From Manduca sexta (taxonomy: Eukaryota; Arthropoda; Insecta; Lepidoptera; Sphingidae), in assembly GCF_014839805.1 (NCBI RefSeq), contig NC_051120.1, forward strand, positions 1,364,001 through 1,428,000: a stretch of DNA of 64,000 bases. Reading direction: 5' to 3'. A model generated the notes under the pieces. It ran no database searches. It was not told the DNA's origin and saw only the letters and a list, made by a program, of their open reading frames with translations. The translations under genes and the position numbers were made by a program. Shown here piece after piece: positions 26,801 to 41,800 of the stretch (position 1 is its first letter; each line of letters opens with the position of its first letter).

Positions 26801-29800
26801 ATTTTATATCGTTCATAATGCAGAACGATAAAAATATAGTCTATTAGCTCAATATAATCTAAAATTATAGGTTTTTTTATGCATATTTCCTACATTTTGA
26901 GCCATTTTACAAACAATATTACTCACGTTAGATTTTGATGTATATTCAAATCAATATTATTTATTGTGTGGTTAATTCTATGTCCTAATTATAATATTAT
27001 GTATATCATCACTGAACTAAATAAAAAAAATACCAAATTAATTTACCATTGTCGATAAATTGCTATCGATAAACCCCACATCACTTTAGACGTCGCTACA
27101 AAGACTTCCCATCACATTTATCGGAACAAGCCGTTGCAAAAAGCCAGGTGTCTTCCCATAGCCCGCCAGTGGACGCGCCTATTAGAGATGGACTTGAAAG
27201 CCAACGCTCGGCTTGTACGGCAACGCGCTTGAATAATTAAACACGTTTAATATTCTATCTAATGGAAATATCGATATGCAAGATGAAGTACATAAATATA
27301 TTTCCAACTTCGCACATGCCGGTATAACTGTGTCGACTGGCGAGGGATAGTCGTTTCTTATTTAGCAATACTCTGTCTGGACGCGACTTCTATTTACCAT
27401 AACGTGTAGCGGAATCATTTGGCTAGTATGAAAGAAACTACCTATCTTTATACGGCTCACTTTATTCCAGAAGCTAAGCCGAGATACACTTATACAGAAT
27501 TCGGTTTTTTTTTATGCAAGTCTGCGTATCTGGAACTACTCCTAATGCCGCCAACATACATTTGTTGAATAAACATATTGAAGATTGAATTCATAACCCC
27601 AGGGATCACAGCCCAATTCCATTAGATCTGGAAGTCGACATACTTCTTACAATACGAGTTAGTCAACAGAATTTTACCTATGTTTGGGCGACCTTCACTG
27701 TTCATGTCACATGTGTAATGAACATTGGCGTACAATAATATGTAATATGGGGATAGTCTGAAATAATCTAATTCCATAATTTTAGCACTAATTAAAATAA
27801 ACTTTAGTCCTCAATTACAATTTACTTTTTGCTCATTGCCAAGAAACAGATTTTCTATATATTGACACTTTATATCTAATACTGTGGAAGTCGGTCAACC
27901 AAGAACCTAGATGCAAGTGAGGAATGTAACGAATCGGCAGCATACATCGAAGTATTCTCACGGCGCGGCGTATTGCGACAGAGCTATGCGCTGACAACAA
28001 TGCTCATATTTCAAGGCGTTTGCACTGCGCTTGAGTGGCGAGAGGTGGCGGGAGCGATAGCGACAAATGTAATAAAACTGATATGCATGGGGTGTAGTCT
28101 CGTTAGTTAGTATGGATTTTTAAAGAACTCAAGACTTCGTTCGTGCTCAATATTTATATTATAAATGGGAATAAACTTTGTCTGTTACGCTTTTACGGCT
28201 GAACGACTGAATCGACTTTGATGAGATTTGGTATGGAGATAGTTTGAGATCCTAGGAAGGACATGGACTATTTTTATGCCGGGAAAAAATGTAACGGGAT
28301 TTTTATCTCGGAAAAACTTTTTCACGTCGACGGAGCATCAAGCAAAGGCGAGATAATTTCAATGGTCAAAATTTGATATACTGTGTCATAATTTGATGCT
28401 CATCAAGGAACTAATGCTTTAGTTATGCTCACATAGAACCTTGAGAGACGTGTCTTGTGTTACATTTGGATTACTATACTTACCATCAAATTAACTCCAT
28501 TGCCGTGGTTCTGTCTCATATCCATGGTAACATCTGAGAAAGCGAATACGCTAATAAAGCTGAATATCGACATACGATAAACTGCAAATTACTTCCATAC
28601 ACAAATCATCCGTGCGTCATTGAACTGACATGAACAATATTTTAATAACATTTGCGTGTGCCCGCGTTCAGCGGTGATAGTCGTGCATACGTGCCTTCCA
28701 CACTGTTATGACGGCGTCGGAATTCAAGATATTTCGTGTTTCGTGATCTATAGAGTATAGGGTTAACACGCGAAGACTCAGGATGAGCGATGTACGTACA
28801 ATACTATATTAACGTATTGTTACTGTTTATAGAATGATTCAAAGAATTTTTTATCGTTCAACTTATGAGTGTGGAATAGCAACACTGTGCTGTAATCGGT
28901 GTTGGGTAGATGGAGGCGAGCGGGGTCTGCTATTTGATACGTTGCCCATATACAGAGATGTTACGTATCGTGACTGCCCCGGTGGTGTAGTTGTATCAGT
29001 ACGACTGCAGTGCTGAGGTCTCGGGTTCGATCTCCGGGTCGGACAGTAATATTGGGTTTTTTACTCAGGAGTCCGGAATTTGTGCCCGATTTTGATAGGC
29101 TTGCCCCCTATTACGTCATAAGAATACACACGATGGAAAAATTGTGCATCATCTACGCCTAGCTCTTCAGGGTTAAAAGGCGTGTTCGTGTGTAATATTG
29201 ATGGTTTTGGTCGGTGTTTTATCATATACTTTTTTCACTCCTTTACAAACTAGATTACCCACATTTCTACGAAAAACACATCCATTTTTCTATAGTTATT
29301 CAAGAGTGGATGGAAATGTCAGTAGGGATGAATCGGAAGGAAACAATGAGTGTTGATACAACACTGTCAATTAAAAGAATTGGATGGTCAAGTATATCAT
29401 TAACTGACGAGAATTTAAGAAATTAACGAATGTAGTTAAACCAAAAATAATGTACGTCTTGATCGTACATAGCGAACATAGTATGTCTATCATTATCTAA
29501 ATTATCTAAATAGGTAATGTTATATCAACATCTGAAACTTGTACATCAAACATTTATTATAAGAGAGGTCAGTTATAACACCGCTCAATTTGTTATATTT
29601 AGACAATAGTCCAATTTAAAACTAAAAAACTCATATAGTAGCCTCCGTGGCCTACTAGAAATGTATGATTATGCAATGTATTCGATTCCCAAGTCAGGAA
29701 ATACTTTGTGCAAGTTTCTTAACACATATAGAATACATTCATAACATTCTTCGATTGCATGAATACAAAATGGGTACCAACTTTTATAAAGAATATTACG

Positions 29801-32800
29801 GGAAGCGAAGCAACGATATTCAAAAGGATGTTCATTTCTTCGTTTCTCGTAGCCGCTCAACTCAATCACGGATCGTATGGGAACAAAGGCTCAAATCGAT
29901 TCGTGATACACAAGCACGGCTCGACCGTTCCCACCTTCGATTCTAGCTAAAATTGCACTTCCCATGCAGTTTCGCTGGAATTTGAAAATAAAGTAAAATG
30001 GTCTCGCATCCTGGTCAGTGACCAGGCATTATTAACTGTTTTGCATTCCGCCATGTTTGAAAGAAATGTTATTTTTTGGGATTTGAAATTACATTACAAA
30101 ACTACTCTTAAAGTAAACGTGCCAGTTGTAAAAAGCCTAAAATATCCTAAACATTAAAGAAAATCCTTTTTTGAATAACGTCTTGAAACAAATATTCTTA
30201 ACATTTTTATAACTGTTCAAACTACATTTGAGTTGTTTTTACTTCTGTAATGGCCATTGAAGTATTTTTAACAAGCGAACCTAAATTGCTTTTATAGCCC
30301 GCACAATTAAAATCAACAATGATCGGTATTTCAAGCCTCGATTACCGACGTTTAGTACAGTTTCTATAATCACATAATAAATGTAAAGTCGTGTCCACCT
30401 GTTACACCAGTGTGGACACGCGTCAACTTTCATCCGGCTTGATTCAAGGTGAATGTTTGTTGTGTAACATCGGTTGTAGAAAATGTTGCTTTCTCGCGAT
30501 AACCTGTTGGTTTGATGCTTGGTTCATCTGGTCATATCAGCCCTAGATGGCCCAGTGCTGGGCATGTGGTCTCTAGACTTCAGGCCTTCCGACCCAGCTA
30601 GCCCAATTCAGGCTAGTTGAGTTTACTTTGACGCTGGACGGACGGTTACGGTGGACGCTGGATGAGGAGAGCGGAGGACCGAGCAACGTGGCGCGCTCTA
30701 GGGGAGGCCTATGTTCAGCAGTGGACAGTTGTGATGATGATGATCAGTTTACATTCGAAATACGAATAGAGAATTCATTATTAGTTTCGTTATTATGGCT
30801 TGGAATCCCCTTTTTTACGGGCTCAAGAAAATAATCCAATGGACTCACCACGTGAAAATAGAATGCAAATATTTTTTGTTGTTGCTTTTTGCTTTAGGTA
30901 GCAAATGAACAAGCGGCCCGAGGACTGACTCTCGCCGCCACGACCTATAACCATGCTAGGGACACAGCGAACCCGAATTCTACCAAATGTGATAGATTAC
31001 GTCCTTCAACCATCGTTAGAAATTTGTCGGCCTATATTATACACTAATCCATGAAATGTAACGGCTTGTTATTGCCATGTATACAGTCCCTTCACATCGC
31101 TCATTGAGAGTTAGACTGCCTGCGAAAATACAGATAACTAAGTAGACAAGTTCCATCAGGGCTCTTGCAGCACCAAGTAAAAGTCCAAGGTCAATAAAAA
31201 CCAGTTCCACACGCGTGACGTATCACTTTCGCCTGCTGTCCATTTGAATAGAAAGCAAGCGATTGACGAAAATATATGATTTATTACTTCCGATATACGC
31301 TGTTTGTTTTTGGGAGTTTATGGGATATTTATAGATGCAGGATGTTTGGAAATGTGTGAGGTGCAATATGGTTTTTATGTGGGTAATTTAATAAAAGATT
31401 TAAAATCATATTTAGCATTGGAAGAAAATCATTTACTGTTAATAAATTAATATATGTATGTAAATTTGAATATCTATTTTACGTGTTTACACAGTGAAGC
31501 GAATATAGATAGCAATTATGAATGGACCGTTCGTTACTAAGCGACTAATAAAATTAGTAAAAATATTTTTTTTAAATTAACTAGCTAAGGAAACAAAAAA
31601 AAAATCAAACTAAACAATTACATCAACACGATTGACATAACAATGTTCCTAAAGCTGTAACATTAAACAAAACAAGAGTACAAGAGGATGAGCTAACTGT
31701 GAAATAATCCGACTAATCTGCCGGCGACAGAGTGACAAATGCGCGCCGGGCCGGCCGTGAGTAACATTGTGGGAGGGTGATTCAACTGGAGTGTAGGGAG
31801 GGACTGCCGGGTATCCTAGATATTTTGGTAGACTTGATGGTAGTAAACTAAAAATTTATTGGTGGTCTTTCCTATGTGAGAGTCCGCTTGGGTAGGTACC
31901 ACCGCAATGTCTGTTTCTGCCGCCAAATACCAATATACAGTCACTGTTGTGTTCCGGTTTGAAGGACATTGTAACCAGTGAAACTACTGGAAATAATAAG
32001 ACTTAATATCTCATGTCTCAGGATGGCGAGCGCAGTGGAATACCAAACAATACTTTGTTATTCAAGGTGTTTGATGGTGTTTCTACTGTTTATGGACGGT
32101 CGTAGCGCTTACCATCAGGCGAAAGGCAAGCTCGTCTCGTCATTTCAAAGCAATAAAAAAAATTACAAATTGTAAAAAATATCAAAAGAACAACTCTTGT
32201 TGATCATACTTGACGAATGCAAAATAAATTGATGCGTAACTCTGGTAAAAAGTGTAAGGACGGTATGTAACTATTTGAGGATGGAGAAAGAAGTATATAG
32301 CTTCCGCAATTCGCCCAATGTTCATTTTTCCAACTTTATTTATGTTCTTTTGAATTGTAAGATCAAAGAAGATATTTTATTCCTTGAGATTTAGCTATTT
32401 ACGAATGTAGTAAAGCGTGGTCTTAATTACTATCTGGACTCAAACATGTAGTTGTTCCTCTCACCATCAGGTATCCATCTCGTCATTTAGATCTATATTA
32501 ATATCACCGTATCATGCACATCAGTCAGTTAATTCCTAATCAACATTCAGATAATTAACATCAAGTATTTAATATCCTCCAGCGATTTCCTCTTCCTATA
32601 CTATCCCAGGGGAGTGCCATTGTTTGTCCAGCTCTAGTCTATATCTGTAATGTAAATATAGCATGACGTAGCGATCCCACATGTTGACTCAATAGTAAAT
32701 ATAGCCGACTATTGCGTTACTACGAAATGTTACTAGTTTAGGCCGAGTGCGTAGTAGATTATCTGTATTGGAACAGTAATAAACATTTCACTTACGTTTA

Positions 32801-35800
32801 AACTTGTATTATGATTAGTTTTAAAGTAATGTTGTAGTTAGAGCTTGCTTACTTTTATGTAACAAGATTTGTTAATTTTAACAGAAAGTGAACTTGAAGT
32901 GCTCCTGCTATTCCGCTTTAAAAAGTCAGTGATCGAAATTACTGGAAACCTTCTAGCAATGCTCTCTTTTAATTTAATTTGTGTGTCGCCCAGCACTTGC
33001 TGAATGTAATAGTAATTTTGTTACAAAAGATTTAATGTACGCGGTCATTGAAAAATCTACTTCGACACGATAAAAAAATGTTACATTTCGAAAACTCATT
33101 GATGAATTTCGTGAAACCATTCTAAACGTTACGACTCTCTTCCTGAATTCCAACATAAATATACTTTTAATTTTAACGTTTGTCAATCGTTGGCTCAAAC
33201 ATCTTTACATGCAATCGTGTTACGTGTTTCAATTACAAAGTGTTACATAGTTGGTAATGTAATTGTGAACATTTGAAAGCTAGATCTTCGTCGAATAGGA
33301 ATTTTAATGTCGAGTAATCGTTGTTTGTCAATCTTACTTTCAAACTATCATTATACTACCTATTGCAATTATTATAAAGGTCGGCTCTCATTAACTAAAA
33401 ACCAGATTGCTTATTCTTGTTTGGAGGAGTGAAACTAGTCGTAAATTATTTTACATTTTGGGGGTAATTATGTAGTAATGATGGTTTCGATGTTTTGTAA
33501 ATCAGGAAAAATGTTTTTCCCCAAACATATTAATACCTAGAATTCAATCAAACCATTAAATCAAAAAACGTGTGGTTTAACTAATCTTTACCGTTATTTT
33601 ATCTAACTTGAATTCTCCATTGGTTACAGCGCGGGTCGCAGAAGGCGGAACCACCTGGCACTGTACACGGATGACGACGGTCACGACCTGAGCGATCTGG
33701 GCATCGGCACTTCCAGCACCAAGAGCAGCCTCAGTGAGGACTGCGACACGCACAGCCTGGCCGTGAGTACCTATTGCATTAAATCTAAAATCGTATGCAG
33801 ATTTTCTAAATATAAAAGTACAAAAAAGGTAAGGGGCCACTAAATTATAGTTTAGTGGAAATTATTATTAGATTTTGACGCACTCTCTGTTCATTTTGAA
33901 TCGTCATGAATTGATAATTTTTAGATCTTTACAACAAAATTTTACCTCAGCCACGTAAAGAATTACAGAACCAAAATACATATAAAATTAATTAGATCTG
34001 CAACTATAATCGCTTGGAAAAACAAACAAAACATAGCAATGATCTTCTTAATTCCCTGAAATAATATCTTTTTAATATAACTAAATTGATCACAGAGCGA
34101 CGGTATCGACCTGGATAAAAACCATTCAGACGTCGACAACCTGTCGAGTTGCGACAACAATCGCAAGCTTGGGTCCAGCGCCAACGAATACGACACTTGC
34201 ACAACCACCACCATCAGCTCGCCCGAACCTGAGGAGTATACCTACGAGGGCGCTATCGAAGGCTACAAGTCTCGTATCATCTCGCAGACAAACAGCAATA
34301 TCGTTAAAACACTCGTCACTGGCAAGGACAAGTCGCCAGAAAAGAACGGTGACGTCAACAGAATCCGAACGACTGTCAGCAACAAAATCGAAGAGAAAGT
34401 CTCGTCCTTCCAACAAGAAAGGGCCAACGACGCCAAGTTAGTGAAGAAAGACTTGCCTAAAGTCGACATACACAAGAGGCGGGAGCAGTTCGAGAGAGAA
34501 AACTCGCAGGAGCTAGCGAACAAGCCAAAACTACCAGATATTGCGAACAAAAAGTCAATAAAAGAAAGACTGTCTAGCTTAGAAAAATTCACTGAAGAGA
34601 CACACGTGCAAAAAGTGATTAGCGACGCGACTAAACTACCCTCGGAGGTCAAGCCACTAAAGGAGCGCTTGTCTTCGCTCGAGAAAGTGAAGTCCAACGA
34701 ACCAGAGAAGATAAAAAGGCTGTCCAACGGCGACCTCAGCAACACGAGGTCGCTCAAGGAACGCCTTAACAGTTTGAAATCGCAAACATCCGAGGAAGAT
34801 GGTAAGATTGTAAAAACAGAGGTAAAAGACGTCTCGATGAGCCTAAAGGAACGTTTGTCTTGCCTCGACGCAGCTAAGAATAAGGAGATACCTAAGATAT
34901 CTGTAGAAGAAGAAATAGCTCGTAATGAGAAGATTGACAAGATGGATGACTCGAAAGATAAACTTACAGACAGTTCTTTGAAATCGAGTCTATCTGGCAT
35001 CGAAAGCCAAATGCAGAGCTTCTGCCGCTCTCTAGACAGTTTGGACATCAACGGCCAGACTTCACCCAATTCATTTGAAAGGGTGCAAAGTTTAGAAGAC
35101 TTCGATTGCGCTGAAATGCAGAACAACACTGTGCCAAGCGACATCGAGACCGAAGATAGTGGCATTCACACCGCCAGAGATTCTTGCGCGCCTGCAGATG
35201 ACATAGCTGACTTAACTCAGGTCGCATCTCCGATAGGCGAGTCTATGATTGAAGCTTCTGAATACGAGTCATCCAACGAAGACTGCGTCACTGTGGAGCA
35301 GCACAAGATGGAAGAAGAAAAAATACCTGAACCAATCCAGACGATAATCCAAGATGTAATCGTCGAAGAAGTCGAAGAGCAAGACAGCAAAGCAGATGAC
35401 GACAGCGTGAGCCACTACGCGCAAGCCGTCTCACAGCCAGAAGAATCCAGTGCCGCCGAAGAAATCACAGAAATACACACAGACAAAGACGACGAAGACA
35501 CACTTAAAAGTTTGGACAATCAAGACACAAGTGTAAGTCTGAATGAGCCTGTATCGACCGCGTCGGAAAGCGACACAATTGTGTTCGAAGGCAAAATGAC
35601 TATACATTTGAACTTGAACGAAATTTGCAACAACATGAGCTCCGGTGCTGGGAATACTAACACAATCGCTACCACTAACAGCAAGAGCATGCCTATGGTA
35701 ACTGTTTCTAACATCACTACTATTACTAACATATCACCAAAGAATTCCATTAAGACGCTAAAGAGCGACGCGCCCGAGGTGTCGTGCACTTCCCAGTGCT

Positions 35801-38800
35801 CGGTGCAGCGGGACGACATCCCCCCTAACCCTCCTAATGTAAATAATGATGTAACTAAACGTGGTATTGCAGACGGGGAAGCGGTAAGTACCTCGCAGGA
35901 CTCGAACCCCTTCTGGGAGAAGAGGGGGAAGCGGTCCATTGAGCCGAACAGGAGGAAAACTATATTGTTCATTAACAATAAAGTAACAACGAAATCCGTA
36001 ACCAATCCAAACGATAGGGCCTAATCCGTGAACGTTGCAATGTAGAGCATATCGAACGGAGGATATTTTTTAGATTTTTTTACGATCTACTGATCTCACC
36101 CCGCCATGAACCCCATCAGACTAATGTTAGCGTACTAATTAGTAATAAAGTAACAGGGCTAGGTCATCGTATGTGCTAAACAAACGGTCCTTATTCCTAG
36201 CACTGTCTGTAGTATACAGGGTTAGTAAGTGCCCAACAAATTCTAAATCCGTGGGGATTGTACTAAATTGCGTACTCATTTTGTAGTAGAAACAAAGTTT
36301 CGAATCGTATGACGTTCATATTACCATTCATTTTTTATCTATATAATAAATAAATCATAATCACAATTATTTTATTAACTAGTGATTTCATAATAATCAT
36401 CAAATTTATAATTTAAAAAGAAATATAATCCATTTGTCATTATTATTCAATACATGTTAAATTCATTTTTATTTTATTTAAAATATAACAATATATGTAT
36501 GTATATCGTATTTTTATAAAGCAGTACGTGATTTGGTACACCCCTATATTCATATACACATAGATATTAGAATCACATCACAATATACCCAAAAAGTGAT
36601 ACATCTGTAAAATTATATCAAATATATGTTACTACGTTACAAGTATGTTTTATTTATGTATTAATTACCTCCATATCTATAAAAATCACTACTTAGCGTA
36701 TCATATCTTATGCAAACGGAATGTTATCTGTATAGCAAGCGAACTCTTAGTGCGCGAGAGATCGCCTTGGCGGGTAGGCATCATGGATAGTGCTAAAACA
36801 TATTGAGTGTTCATTACTGGTGGCGGGCTAATGGATACAGGTATGTTCATTATGTGTGTATGTCTGTTGAGGAATTACATTAAGATCTACTTAAATAATT
36901 CACAAAATGTATGTTTAGAATTATAAAACATAGTAATTTTTTTTAAAATATTTTTTTATAATAATTCTTAGTCTTGTTCCTCAATCGATGTTTCGCTTAT
37001 ACTGACATTTACGAAGAGAAAAATGGTTTTTTATTAAAAAAATACGGTAGTGTGATTTTTAAATTAAAATTATTATGTAAATCTAAAGTTGCCATGTTTT
37101 TTTATGTGTAAATGATTATTTTATTGTCCAAGTATAATTTTAATTGTACGCGTCGTAAGACAGGTACAAAGTACAAACTGCAAAGGTCTATAATGTCGCG
37201 AATAATTACTATACTCAAGAAATATTACAGTAATAAATTATTTATCTTGAAGTAAATAAACATTACGTACACTGCAAGAAAGATTGCAAGAAAAAAGGAC
37301 AAACATATCTCACTTCAGTTGCTAACATTTTTATTGCATTGTCATGTTACTGAAGATTCCTGATGCCAAATTAGGTGTAGTTTGTTCAATATATTGTGTA
37401 AAACAATGTTTGATCGGCGTCATCCGTGCGTCATGCGAGATAATATCAGCCTTATACTGCCTTTTTATTTTGTTTATAAAGCCTGTTTGTGGCCCCATTT
37501 CCTGATTCTTTAGCACTTCATTGAAATTGAGGCTAAAGTTATTTTGGTAACAAATCTGCTAGTTTTATTCAATTAATCTGGGAAGTATATTGGTTGGATA
37601 TTTAATTTACGACGTAATGTTATGCTTTAGAATAAAGTGGGAATACGTACGTCGCTTTTTAAACACATTATTTACATACATATTTCATTAATAAATTATT
37701 TAAAGGATTCAAAAAAAAATCTATCTCCGACCAGTTGTAAAATAATATTTTGCCACAATTTTTTAAATCTCTTTTTAAATAAAAGTGACACGTTCTTAAA
37801 GTAAATCTTTTTTTGTTTTATATTGTTATCTGATTATGAAAATTAAATCATGGCCATTTTTCTCTCGTACAAATTAGCTTTGCATTTGCTTGTTCTCTCA
37901 ATGCTTTCGCATGACACTATCATTTAACCTTTTGTTCTAATCTTCCTGTGTTGCCATATTTACAGTGTTGACACTTAAATTCGTTTTATTTCTATGACTT
38001 ATTGACGTAACGGACGTTTTTTGTGTTTCTATTTTGTTTTAGTAATTTACAATTTTAAATTTGGAATGTTTAAAGTAATTATTTTGTATCCATTTTTAAA
38101 TTACTAAAACAAAAACAACTTTTGTGTCGTTTATTAATTTGTTTAGCTTTTTCCTGATTATTTTTGTAACAATTTCGTTATTACTAATTGCGTATCTAAA
38201 ATCCGATATAGTAATGACATTTTATTACATTACGATAAGTTATCAAGATTTTGTAATTATGAATCAGTTTCAATTTACTAGTAATATCTAACATTTGGAC
38301 AACATTGGAAATAGCTCTAATATTACAAAGTCTATCCAAGTAGAAAAAGCAATTTCCAAGATGAAAAGATCGATATCCATAAAACACATCAATTTATTTT
38401 ATCTTATCTGTTTGTTATCTGTCTCATCGTGATGATAGATAAATTCAGAAACAAACGCATTTACTGTTTCTATTATTTAACAATGGAAAATCTAGGCAGT
38501 TGAGAATCAAATGACATTACCGTCAGTAAAATTACACATTGTCCGGTATTTTTTAAGACAACGTGTATAGGGACAAGCTTGTCGGCATATCGAGCATAAA
38601 TTCCAACCCCTGATAAGTGACTATACTGACTATACTCGTATTGCGAAATATGTAGTTTTATAATCAGTCCGTGGCATCAAATTCAGTACCTGACGTTTAC
38701 TCAGATACAGCAGAAGATCAATGATGCAATAAATATTTTATTTCTGCAACAACCTATCAATCAGAAAACGCAAAATAATCATTACTATTTACAAAATTTG

Positions 38801-41800
38801 ATTACCATATCGGATTTAAAAGATACGCAACGACATACCGAACATGCAGTAACAAAATCCAAATCCTCAGGTTTTAGACGCACTGGAGTTAGCATTCAAA
38901 GAGCTAGATTCAGAAGACAGCGCAACAATGGAAGACCAGAACGATAAAGACAATGATTTTAACATCCACAAGAAGATTTCGGTAACGCCGCTCTATGAGA
39001 ATATTGATATCTTCTATCAGAACACTGTGGATGACGAAGCGTTCCCTCTGGACATGCCGGCGAATGTTCTAGAACCTCCGAAAGAGAAGCCACCTCCGCC
39101 GCCAACTGATGATGGACAGGACGATGAACTGCTTGGAAATGTGAGTTGATATTATTATTTTAAAGTAGGAATAAAATGATGGCATATTGCTGCAAAAAGC
39201 GGCGATAGCTTAGTTGGGTGTGGAACAGACTGCCAAGACGAATGTTCGCTGACCTCTGACTAATCTAAAAAAATTCATGTGTGTATTCTTTGTGAATTTA
39301 TTGTTCGCTTTAACGGTGAAGGAAAACATAGTGAAGAAATCTGCACATCTGAGAAGTTCTTTATAGGAATTTCGAAAGTGTGTGAAGTCTACCAATCCGC
39401 ACTAGGCCAGCTCGGTGGACTAAGGCCTAATCCCTCTCAGTAGTAGAGGAGGCCCGTGCTCAGCAGTGGGCAAGTATATAATACAGGGCTGATATTATTA
39501 TTATTATTATATTATTATATTTCTGCTTGCCTGAAATAAAACAGAGCCTTAGTTCAATACATACGAGGCCGGACAGGCTTTATGACCTAGTGAACTAATT
39601 TACCTAATTTAAGGCAAAAACATATAGTAATCATAGCTTTATTCAACCATGTTCTGATGGCTAATTTCTAATTCATCCGTCAGGGAAACTTTAGGCACAC
39701 GAGCTCAGCGCGCCGCATCAAGAAGGAGATCAGGAACAAGCGCACCAGCTTCCTCGGTATCGAGGGTCAGGTGGACGACAGCTACCTCGACGTCGCTCTA
39801 ACCCTGGCTCCGAGACCAGACATCACTTCCTTCCTCCAAGAAGAGACGAAGATCGAGAAACTGTTGTACAAAAAGACGCTGTCCCATGATGATGCTAAAT
39901 TGAGAGAGAGCAGGGATTCTGGGGTGGATGTGGACCGAGGACCTTCAGCTGAAGCCTGGTATAAGGGACAGTCATCCCCGGAGACCTCGAACCCTCACAG
40001 CAGACAGAATAGCGAGGTAAGTGGAATTATTAAATTTTAGCAATATTATTTTAACGAAATCGACAAACTCGCAAACAAATACATTATACCTAACAGGTCA
40101 CATAATAACTGCTAATCCTATAACTAATAATATAAACGTAAAAAAGGGACGACGGATTTTTTTGATGCACAGCATCATATAGGTATATATGTACATACAG
40201 AGTATCACGTCTCTAGCCCATAGGGGTAGGCAGCGACTATGGATTGCCACTTTGCACGATTCTAGCATACTTCTTGCACTTCCTCCACCTTCATCAATCT
40301 TTTTATGCATTCCCGCTGGTTCCGGATACTTTTGACAACCAAAATATTTTAGTTTCCCACAAACTATTGTGTCAATGGGAAAATTAAATCCACGCTGCTA
40401 CGTTAAAAGCCAGTAATTGACAGCGCCAAGAAGTCTCTTCAAATTTACTGAACCAAATATATTATGACATAGTAACCTGGATACAAAGTGAAAAATATTG
40501 TGTAAAACAAGTGATGTACACGCTCCGTTATCACTTACACCACTTCAAACTTATCACATATATGCTCTTCGAGTGCAGTGGCAATATACTAAAATATTTC
40601 TTATTTACATTCGCATTCTTTCAATGGTTTTAGTATCCTATGTCCCTTTTATTGTCTGCGGATATAATCACCAACTTTTATTACTTTTATTACTGATCAC
40701 CAACCATCCTAACTCCAAACAGTTTCTATCTTATTAAATCAGCCAAAATTAATCTTGTTTATTAATACTAATATAAATGTAAATGTTTTTGGAGATGTTA
40801 AGATGTTCGTAACTCTACAACTCCTGAATGGATTTGGACGAAATTTGAAGTCCAGAATTAACATATAGGCTATTTAGTTGAAATTTTACATTACGAAAGA
40901 CCCGTCAAACGGGGGGAGCTGCGAGCAAAACCTAGTTTAACAAACTAACAACAACAAATGTGGTTCCAGCCGTACACGCATGTGACAGTAACATCAGACG
41001 AGGAGGAATCCTCGAAGAACAAGTTTGCGTCAAACCTAAACAACAAGTTGTCAGAGCTCGCACCGACGGACAAGATCGAAACGCTTGACAAAAAGTTACA
41101 ACAGCAACAGGTAAACACATAAACTTCCTGGAGCTAGGGGGTGCATCAAGATCTTTGGGTATATATATTTTTAGGTGGTAAGGTGAATGCGTCAAGACTA
41201 TCATATATCCCTGAGGGATAGCTTAGGGGCTTAGATCCCTGGACATATTTGTGTAGTATCGAGATTATGAGTAATTGGGCACAAATTCCTAATTCCAGTT
41301 TTTTATCCTCTAAAACTTCTGCAATCTAATGCCTAAATTGGCGTTGAACTCCATTTCATTGGTTTCAAACCTCGGTACTTGGCCGATGAGGTGACAGTTT
41401 ATTGTATATATTTAATATTGGCAACACTGCGTGTATATTTTCTATTCTCTCTTACTTTCACACTTGCAAAATATTTTTTTTTATTCTACCTTTCTTTTAT
41501 TATAGTCCGAAATTGCATTAAAATGTACATATGTTAATATAACTTTATTACATATGGGCTCAAGGACGCAGTGTTGTGTTAAAGTAAATGTTACAGCAAA
41601 AGTGAACAAAAACACTACCAGAATTAGAACAAGTTAAGATTAGATTTCGCGCATCATTTTGCGACAAACTGATAGATCGTGCATTGACCTGACAGCTGAT
41701 TTTATTTTGCATCATAGTTCGTAATATTTCTTTGTCATAGTCTGCCTTTATTTCCTAAGATTTGAAAAAGGTTGAACATATTAAGGGCTCAAAATTACCC

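Larger units (their letters stand above)
12432..33629 (+). other. smash: 21.2-kb intron of the smash-like gene
   Basis: No convincing coding exon was seen in 21.2 kb. Contents: family C copies at about 13342, 17480 and 25131; family B at about 16465, 21196, 21869 and 31855; a SINE at 16775; a second tRNA-type SINE at 28971; a hairpin at 18175-18301; degenerate tandem repeats near 19680-20200; a LINE end near 30600; and CpG-rich patches near 15780-15880 and 27950-28075. First introns of this size often hold enhancers and alternative promoters. Confidence 0.6.

Noticed and set aside
28977..29045. Possible functional tRNA gene
   Set aside because: A and B boxes are present, but no full cloverleaf with acceptor stem is visible, and a SINE body follows directly.
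34263..35165. 300-codon open frame on the minus strand
   Set aside because: It lies exactly opposite the large smash-like exon and results from that exon's codon bias. It has no recognisable domain and no splice context.
35520..36005. 161-codon minus-strand frame
   Set aside because: Antisense shadow of the same large exon and its extension.
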